Source: Armatimonadota bacterium (GTDB lineage Bacteria > Armatimonadota > Fimbriimonadia > Fimbriimonadales > Fimbriimonadaceae). Taken from it: 8,904 bases of DNA. The notes beneath the pieces were generated by a model that did no database searches, was not told where the DNA came from, and saw only the letters and a list, made by a program, of their open reading frames with translations. The DNA lies in the NCBI GenBank assembly GCA_023392285.1, contig JAEVZK010000080.1, positions 1 to 8,904 of the forward strand, in the 5' to 3' direction. Below, piece after piece: positions 1-4,192 of the stretch (the first letter of the stretch is position 1; each line of letters opens with the position of its first letter). Made by a program: the position numbers and the translations under genes.

Positions 1-127
1 TTTCTGTTGCACTTTCCGTCGGATCACTCCGCCCCAGCTTGCAGCCGAAGCCGCTCGACTGGGCATCTTGCCCTGTGAAGTCCGGACTTTCCTCCCCGGC
101 AAGCCGAGGCCGCCACCCGGCCAACTC
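1..127 (-). ncRNA. rnpB: RNase P RNA, 5' portion (truncated by window start)
   Basis: This is the catalytic RNA of RNase P, which removes 5' leaders from pre-tRNAs. Read on the minus strand, the sequence carries the conserved block GAGGAAAGTCCGGAC (about 82-96), the following ACAGGGCA, and the second conserved block AAAGTGCAACAGAAA at the window edge. These are hallmarks of bacterial RNase P RNA. The first ~20 bases, GAGTTGGCCGGGTGGCGGC, align with the usual P1-P2 strands, so the 5' end is placed near 127. Only about one third of the usual 350-400 nt is present; the rest lies before position 1. It is transcribed away from the plus-strand thiol-oxidase gene. The family is clear by eye; the exact 5' end is inferred. 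Confidence 0.93.
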
Positions 128-133
128 GATCCT

Positions 134-139
134 ATTTTA
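134..139 (-). promoter_or_regulatory. Putative -10 box of rnpB
   Basis: On the minus strand TAAAAT lies 6 bases before the inferred first base of RNase P RNA at 127, the right distance for a sigma-70-type -10 element of a mature-end transcript. A TTGACT hexamer lies only 8 bases further upstream (148-153), too close for a standard -35 box, and nothing convincing sits at 17 bases. The -10 assignment is therefore tentative. Confidence 0.4.
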
Positions 140-178
140 CTGCCCCGAGTCAAAAAGAAAATCTTGCACCGCGCGACC

Positions 179-195
179 ATTCTGTCGTACAGAAT
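179..195. repeat. Perfect inverted repeat, operator-like
   Basis: ATTCTGT (179-185) and ACAGAAT (189-195) are perfect reverse complements separated by CGT. The element lies in the divergent region, about 52-68 bases upstream of the rnpB start and about 100 bases upstream of the thiol-oxidase start codon. AT-rich arms with a 3-base centre suit a dimeric regulator site better than a terminator, since the stem is weak and only a short TTTT follows on the plus strand. The spacing does not match the LexA CTGT-N8-ACAG form. No regulator is assigned. Confidence 0.45.
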
Positions 196-285
196 TTTAA
201 GTGATGGTGCTACGCCCCCAGACGTGACAAGCTCACTCTAAAAGCCCAATTTGCGAGACGAGCTATCAGCCTCAGATGCTCTTCC

Positions 286-291
286 TGGAAG
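286..291 (+). promoter_or_regulatory. Ribosome binding site deciding the start of the thiol-oxidase gene
   Basis: TGGAAG lies four bases before the ATG at 296. The upstream in-frame TTG at 251 has no purine-rich motif before it, and starting there would put 15 polar residues in front of the hydrophobic N-terminus. This favours ATG 296. Confidence 0.5.
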
Positions 292-295
292 TAAT

Positions 296-1306
296 ATGAA
301 CGCTTTCGCCATCATCCGCCGCACCGTTCTTGGAGGATCCGTCGTGGTCGCGGCCCTCGTGCTCCTGCGCCTGCTTGGCGCGAGTGACCTTGCCTGTGGC
401 GCGGGGTGCGTGGCTGCGAACAGCTCAACTTTTGCAAGGTGGATTAGCATCGTTTACGTGGTGGGAAGCTGCGTCGCCGTCGTCGCCGAATTTCAGAAGG
501 GTGAAGCGCTCAGGTCCGCCCTCTTTCTATGCATGGGAGCCGCTTCGATCGGAGGATTCATGGCGATGGTCGCTTCACACCATCTATTTGCCCTCTGCAT
601 TGCCGGACAAGCCGCCTGGTTCCTACTTGGCACTTTGCAGCTCTTTCGGCTCAATAGGTGGGCGGGTGCCTTGGCCCTCGTCATCCCCGCCTACGTGGTC
701 TACAGCTTGACGAGCACTTTCAGCGGCCACCTTGTGGCAGACGTTCCCTTCGAAATTCGTAATGGCGAAGCTTATGCGAAGAACGAGCCACACGCGATCA
801 TCGTGTTCGCCGACCCTCTGTGTGAACATTGTCAAGCGGCCGCCCGCAAAGTGGCAGCTGATGCTTCGCCCGTGCCGATCTTTTACCGATGGTATCTCTT
901 GCCGCAGAACGGCCAACGCTCCGTAGTGCTCGCTGCGGCGATCGAGTCCGCGTTGACCCTCGACTACCAGAAAGGGTTGGCGTTCCAGCACCGAGTGATG
1001 GCCGGACCTCAGAAGCCGTCGGACGCGGACATTGTCAAAAGTGGGCTAGCCGCGGGATTTATAAAGAGCCAAGTCGAGGAGTGGCTTCGTCATCCGGACA
1101 GCGGGAGTCTGCAGGTCCTCGAAGAGGACGCAAAGTTGGCTAAAGTGTGCGGCGTTAGCCGAATTCCAGATGTATTTGCCGCCTCCTCGACCCTCTCCTA
1201 TTCCCCGCACGTTACCCGCTTGCATCCCGGTGAGCTACGGAGCCTATCCGAGGCGACGAAGAAGAATTTCCTTGTCCTGAATCCTTATTTTGGAGAAAAT
1301 CCATGA
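296..1306 (+). CDS. Membrane VKOR-like / DsbA-like thiol oxidoreductase fusion
   Basis: A 336-residue protein from ATG 296. Residues 1-145 hold about four hydrophobic segments (roughly 11-30, 50-64, 75-93, 97-117, with more hydrophobic sequence at 123-142). They resemble a vitamin K epoxide reductase core: a cysteine pair C34/C38 follows the first helix, and C101 sits where VKOR proteins carry their membrane CxxC. Residues 150-336 are a thioredoxin/DsbA-like domain with active site CEHC (176-179) after the strand IIVFADP, and a cis-proline-type GVSRIP motif further on. VKOR-DsbA fusions catalyse disulfide formation in exported proteins using quinones. The second cysteine of the membrane CxxC is glycine here (C101-I-A-G104), so the core may be degenerate. 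The stop overlaps the next start by 4 bases (ATGA), implying coupled translation with the prepilin gene. The thioredoxin half is firm; the VKOR assignment is an inference from topology and cysteine placement. Confidence 0.7.
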   Translation: MNAFAIIRRTVLGGSVVVAALVLLRLLGASDLACGAGCVAANSSTFARWISIVYVVGSCVAVVAEFQKGEALRSALFLCMGAASIGGFMAMVASHHLFALCIAGQAAWFLLGTLQLFRLNRWAGALALVIPAYVVYSLTSTFSGHLVADVPFEIRNGEAYAKNEPHAIIVFADPLCEHCQAAARKVAADASPVPIFYRWYLLPQNGQRSVVLAAAIESALTLDYQKGLAFQHRVMAGPQKPSDADIVKSGLAAGFIKSQVEEWLRHPDSGSLQVLEEDAKLAKVCGVSRIPDVFAASSTLSYSPHVTRLHPGELRSLSEATKKNFLVLNPYFGENP

Positions 1307-1929
1307 AGAACGCCAAGAGGGGTGAATCAGCCTTTACGCTCGTCGAGATAATCGTCGTGTTGGCCATTATCCTGACTCTCGCCGCCCTTCTGTTGCCGGT
1401 CCTGGCTTCCGCCAAGGACCGGGCAAAACAAAGTGACAGCGCGGAAAGGTTACGGCAGATCGCCATCGCCTCCACTCTATATGCCCACGACTATGATGAC
1501 GTGCTGTGCTTCTACCGCAACGACGAACTGTTTTTGCGATCAAACGATCCCGAGGTGACGATGCCCACCATGCCGACGAACTCGCAGCAGCCGAAGAAGC
1601 TGGTGGAGGCGGTGGGAGTCTATGCCAAGAGCAATGCAATCTGGTTCTGCATGAGCGACCCCTATGCTCACAAGCCCAGCGGCTGGGGCCGGATCAACCA
1701 CCTGTATAGCAGCTACATGTACTGGGCACTGCCTAAGAACTACACGGAAGCCAACACGCCGGAATTTCCTTTGGTGACTTCCTTTTCGACGATAGACACG
1801 CGCCTCCCGCTCTACTCAGAACCTTTTGAACTGACCGAGAACGGCCGCGTCGGATATTGGCAAGACCCATTGGTCGGTATCGACGTGATGGCCGACACCC
1901 ACATCGTCCACAACCGCGCCGACCACTGA
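1303..1929 (+). CDS. Type IV pilin-like / type II secretion pseudopilin-like protein
   Basis: A 208-residue protein with a class III prepilin signal. A short charged leader MKNAKRGESA is followed by FTLVE, giving predicted cleavage A10|F11 with the required Glu at mature position 5, then a hydrophobic helix to about residue 35. Ala rather than Gly at -1 is common in the large prepilin families of Planctomycetota, Verrucomicrobiota and Armatimonadota. The continuation RLRQIAIASTLYAHDYDD and the segment IWFCMSDP match those families, as does the C-terminal ADTHIVH, which corresponds to their usual ADGH strand. Only two cysteines exist, C69 and C116, both in the exported domain. A ribosome site GGAG (1292-1295) lies 7 bases before ATG 1303, inside the end of the thiol-oxidase gene. 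The job could be minor pilin, pseudopilin or surface protein. No assembly ATPase or prepilin peptidase is in the window. Confidence 0.85.
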   Translation: MKNAKRGESAFTLVEIIVVLAIILTLAALLLPVLASAKDRAKQSDSAERLRQIAIASTLYAHDYDDVLCFYRNDELFLRSNDPEVTMPTMPTNSQQPKKLVEAVGVYAKSNAIWFCMSDPYAHKPSGWGRINHLYSSYMYWALPKNYTEANTPEFPLVTSFSTIDTRLPLYSEPFELTENGRVGYWQDPLVGIDVMADTHIVHNRADH

Positions 1930-2002
1930 AGGGTTCGAATCTGATGACGCGGGAGAGCGTCGGAGCCATGTGCTTGACGTTGCGTCGATTCGGAAATAGC
2001 CA

Positions 2003-2019
2003 GGCCGCTCTAGGCGGCC
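2003..2019. terminator. GC-rich hairpin between convergent genes
   Basis: GGCCGC (2003-2008), loop TCTAG, GCGGCC (2014-2019) form a perfect 6-bp stem. It lies 74 bases after the prepilin stop and 11 bases after the stop of the LTxxQ protein gene on the other strand, a position that suits a bidirectional terminator. No convincing T-run follows on either strand, so intrinsic termination is doubtful; it could instead protect 3' ends. The rest of the gap 1930-2030 shows no feature. Confidence 0.4.
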
Positions 2020-2030
2020 CGGACGTGTGC

Positions 2031-2756
2031 TTATCTAGGTGGAGGCGTTTGGTTGCTTCCGCGCGGAATAGGTTGGTTTGCCCCACCCGCCTTGATGATG
2101 TTGCTCTTGGGCAATGCTTTGTCCCAAGCCGCTCGATAGGCCGACCACTGCGACGGAGTCAGGATGCGCTTCATGCCCTCGTTCTGCATCTTATTGATCC
2201 GGTTGCTCTGAACGGTGATCGCGTGCGGATCGGTTCCCTCCCATAGCTCTCGGAGCTTCTGATTTTCCGCCTGGATATTCAAGGTCAGAGCATCGATCTC
2301 CTTATGCTGCGCCGGGCTCAGGTGAAGTGAAGCAAGAATCTTCTTCTCCAACCCTTCCCAATCCGTTGAAGAAGCCCCGGCACCTTGTCCCGACGGACGG
2401 CTGCCTTCCCCTTGGCCCCACTGCTCGCAGTAAGATTTCCACTGCGCTGGCGTGAAGATCTTCTGGAGTCCGGCCCGCCACTTGACGTTGATCTCCGCGC
2501 CATACTCTTTCATTCCCGACCCCTTGGTGTACATCACCTTGGTTTCTTCGTCGAGCCAATTTGCGAGCTTGTCGTATGCCGCCCTTTGGCTCGCCGTTAA
2601 GTGCAGCGAATCGATCACACGCAGTTCGTAGGTGTAAGGGTTGCTGGCCGATGTGCCGCCTTGGCCCTGTTTCGATGCGAGCGCCTGCGTAATGCCGAGA
2701 CTTGTCAGGGCCAAAAACAGAGCGCTACTTGCGATGACTAATGGTTTTCGTGTCAT
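2031..2756 (-). CDS. Secreted protein with tandem Spy/CpxP-like LTxxQ modules
   Basis: A 241-residue exported protein. MTRK plus a hydrophobic stretch to about residue 20 and an A-L-A|S site (cleavage near 27/28) make a signal peptide. The mature part contains a duplicated helical module. The first runs from LHLTASQ (51-57) to FTPAQW (101-106), the second from LHLSPAQ (144-150) to LTPSQW (199-204), joined by a Gly/Ser-rich linker (about 114-131). Each module thus begins and ends with an LTxxQ-type motif, as in Spy/CpxP-family periplasmic proteins, which act as chaperones or stress-sensor partners. The C-terminus (about 222-241) is Gly/Pro/Asn-rich and disordered-looking. One cysteine, C110, is present in the mature part. 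The gene starts inside the end of the M56 gene with a 32-base overlap and a strong ribosome site, so it belongs to the BlaI/M56 operon. The family call rests on motifs only; the function is unproven. Confidence 0.65.
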   Translation of the reverse strand: MTRKPLVIASSALFLALTSLGITQALASKQGQGGTSASNPYTYELRVIDSLHLTASQRAAYDKLANWLDEETKVMYTKGSGMKEYGAEINVKWRAGLQKIFTPAQWKSYCEQWGQGEGSRPSGQGAGASSTDWEGLEKKILASLHLSPAQHKEIDALTLNIQAENQKLRELWEGTDPHAITVQSNRINKMQNEGMKRILTPSQWSAYRAAWDKALPKSNIIKAGGANQPIPRGSNQTPPPR

Positions 2757-3738
2757 TTTCCCCTCCTGAGGGAGTTACTTGAGCGAAAGTCCGGCGCTCG
2801 AAGACGATTGGGCTGGCCACCATTGCCGCTGGTGGCCAGGCGATTGTAGTTGGAGTCGAGGCGATTGGCGTCGACTGGAGACGAAACGTCGGCAGTAACA
2901 AGCCAGCCGCGAGGAAACAAAAAGCTTGAGCCAATCTCGATGCGTGACGGGAAGGCTTGGCGAGCGCCGTGATCCGACGAGAGAGGGTCGACGTAGCGCT
3001 GGCGGCTGCTCGAACGTATGTGAACGTCGGGGTCTCTTGAGCAAGCGAGATGAGAAGACGTCCGTATTCGCCAGGGGAAATCTGGGCTTGCCGGATGGCA
3101 GCCTCGTCGCAACATCGCTCAGTTGCAATCGAGAGCTCACGATTAGCCAGCCAAACAAGAGGATGGAACGAGAAGAGCGCCGTTGAGAAGACGGTTAGCC
3201 AGTTCCAAACCAAATCCCTTCGCCCGATGTGGGCCAGTTCGTGCTGAATGACCGCGTTCTTTTCACTTACGGAATCGAGCAGGAACGATGGCAGGAGAAT
3301 CACGGGCTTCCTGATTCCAACCAACATGGGACCGGTGATTTGGTTGGAATAGCGCACCTGGACAAGCTTTCTACCGCCGCTCACCCACTCTTCTGCCACA
3401 GCGTTGAGTGTTCTCAGTCGGCGAGACCATGCGACTTGTGTGCCGATGTCGACGAGCACAACCAGGACGCAGAGTGCCGACAGGAATAAAACGATGAGCT
3501 CGAAGAGGGGTTGAGCCGTTCGGCCGGCACCTGCAACGGTTCGCCCCTCCTCGATTCGGATGCTCAGTAGCAGCGAAAGGGGCATCTTGAGGAGAAGAAT
3601 TCGCCAACACCACACCTGCACCTGAGGCGAGATCCTCGGCATAAGCTTGAAGAGCAGAAGGAATGCAGCGATTGCCAATCCTCCCTGCAGGCTAGCCCTC
3701 GTCAGAGCCTCCGTCCAACCGTTCGCGAAGTCTTGCAT
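2725..3738 (-). CDS. BlaR1/MecR1-type M56 membrane metallopeptidase lacking a sensor domain
   Basis: A 337-residue protein from ATG 3738-3736; GTG at 3741 would add one residue, and the AGGAG site at 3747-3751 fits either. In the longer numbering, hydrophobic segments occur at about 20-35, 46-61 and 79-99. A protease domain follows with the zinc motif HELAH (167-171), then FHPLVW (192-197) and ERCCDEAA (208-215), whose Glu208 is the likely third zinc ligand. A last membrane helix spans about 268-286. In BlaR1 and MecR1 this protease inactivates the BlaI/MecI repressor after a C-terminal extracellular penicillin-binding domain acylates a beta-lactam. Here only about 50 residues follow the last helix, with no serine-acylase motifs, so the signal must be sensed differently. 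The gene begins at the stop codon of the blaI-like gene and overlaps the LTxxQ protein gene downstream. Confidence 0.87.
   Translation of the reverse strand: MQDFANGWTEALTRASLQGGLAIAAFLLLFKLMPRISPQVQVWCWRILLLKMPLSLLLSIRIEEGRTVAGAGRTAQPLFELIVLFLSALCVLVVLVDIGTQVAWSRRLRTLNAVAEEWVSGGRKLVQVRYSNQITGPMLVGIRKPVILLPSFLLDSVSEKNAVIQHELAHIGRRDLVWNWLTVFSTALFSFHPLVWLANRELSIATERCCDEAAIRQAQISPGEYGRLLISLAQETPTFTYVRAAASATSTLSRRITALAKPSRHASRLAQAFCFLAAGLLLPTFRLQSTPIASTPTTIAWPPAAMVASPIVFERRTFAQVTPSGGENDTKTISHRK
2760..2767 (-). promoter_or_regulatory. Strong ribosome binding site inside the M56 gene
   Basis: On the minus strand AGGAGGGG followed by AAA precedes the ATG of the LTxxQ protein (2754-2756). It lies within the coding sequence of the M56 gene, 12 codons from its stop. 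It is the strongest such site in the window and suggests high or coupled synthesis of the secreted protein. Confidence 0.7.
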
Positions 3739-3740
3739 CA

Positions 3741-4118
3741 CTATTTCTCCTGCTTCTCCGAATCTTGCAGCAGCTTCTGGAGCATTTCGGCCTCTGATGG
3801 GGTGAGCCTCTTCTCGCTCAAAAAGGCAAAGAAGGGTGAGATCGATCCGCCAAGCGATTCTTGAACAAATTCGCCGACCAAGCCCTTGAGAATTTCCTCA
3901 CCGCTTTCGCTTGGCGAATAGAGGTTAACGCCATGCTCCGACGTACGGTTGAGATAGCCTTTGGCGCGCAACCGTTCCAGCAGCGTCTGAGTGGTTGTAC
4001 GAGCGAAGCCCTTCGACTCCGCCATCGCATCCGCCACTTCCCGAGACGACACGGGAGCGTGGTGGATGGCGTAGTTCAGGACTTCGCGTTCACTTGGGGC
4101 GATTCGATTTTTCTTCAT
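3741..4118 (-). CDS. BlaI/MecI/CopY-family winged-helix repressor
   Basis: A 125-residue protein, the normal length for this family. The N-terminal winged helix (about 5-70) shows the family pattern: SSREVADAMAES leads into the recognition helix TTTQTLLERLRAKGYL (41-56), and a wing ends in NLYSP. The C-terminal part (about 72-125) matches the dimerisation region, including FVQESLGGSISPFFAFL and the final LTPSEAEMLQKLL. In this family the repressor binds TACA-N2-TGTA dyads and is inactivated by its cognate M56 peptidase. That peptidase gene starts at this gene's stop codon, and a matching double operator lies immediately upstream, so autoregulation of the three-gene operon is likely. The ATG at 4118-4116 lies 3 bases from the operator dyad, with only a weak GTAGG ribosome motif. 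The family is clear; the regulated signal is not known. Confidence 0.92.
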   Translation of the reverse strand: MKKNRIAPSEREVLNYAIHHAPVSSREVADAMAESKGFARTTTQTLLERLRAKGYLNRTSEHGVNLYSPSESGEEILKGLVGEFVQESLGGSISPFFAFLSEKRLTPSEAEMLQKLLQDSEKQEK

Positions 4119-4120
4119 TT

Positions 4121-4156
4121 GCCTACGTCTGTAGCCACTATACTACAGATGTAGGC
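4121..4156. promoter_or_regulatory. Double BlaI-type operator (36-bp near-perfect dyad)
   Basis: Arms GCCTACGTCTGTAG (4121-4134) and CTACAGATGTAGGC (4143-4156) are reverse complements at 13 of 14 positions around the centre CCACTATA. Each arm is itself a BlaI/MecI-type box: CTACGTCTGTAG (4123-4134) and CTACAGATGTAG (4143-4154). The second fits TACA-N2-TGTA exactly and the first differs at one base. The boxes are 20 bp apart, about two helical turns, so two repressor dimers would lie on the same face. It sits directly before the blaI-like gene. Confidence 0.8.
4137..4142 (-). promoter_or_regulatory. Putative -10 box of the BlaI/M56/LTxxQ operon
   Basis: TATAGT on the minus strand lies exactly between the two operator boxes, so repressor binding would block polymerase. 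Transcription would begin near 4130, about 12 bases before the start codon. The -35 region is poor: TTCAAT (4162-4167) is 19 bases away. Confidence 0.5.
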
Positions 4157-4192
4157 AATCGATTGAAAAGTTCGGATTTTTTTTGAGAAAAT

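Noticed and set aside
148..153. TTGACT as a -35 box of rnpB
   Set aside because: Only 8 bases separate it from TAAAAT, so it cannot form a standard sigma-70 promoter with that box, and no good -10 lies 16-18 bases downstream.
179..195. LexA (SOS) box
   Set aside because: CTGT and ACAG are separated by 3 bases, not the 8 of the proteobacterial form, and the sequence does not match the Gram-positive form.
251..295. TTG start at 251 for the thiol-oxidase gene
   Set aside because: No ribosome site upstream, and it adds 15 polar residues before the first membrane helix. ATG 296 has TGGAAG at a workable distance.
623..991. 122-residue open frame on the minus strand
   Set aside because: It is antisense to the VKOR/DsbA-like gene, covers its CEHC active-site region and has no domain signs of its own.
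1927..1965. Read-through of TGA at the prepilin stop as selenocysteine, given selB nearby
   Set aside because: Further in-frame TGA TGA codons follow within 8 codons, no plausible protein continues, and the prepilin ends normally after its ADxH strand.
1733..2246. Frames of 117 (minus) and 129 (plus) residues across the convergent gap
   Set aside because: They overlap the prepilin and LTxxQ genes in other frames. Their translations are Arg/Pro-rich and low in hydrophobic pattern, typical of shadow frames in GC-rich DNA.
2725..3738. Beta-lactam resistance sensor (true BlaR1)
   Set aside because: The penicillin-binding sensor domain is absent and no beta-lactamase gene is adjacent, so a resistance function is not supported.
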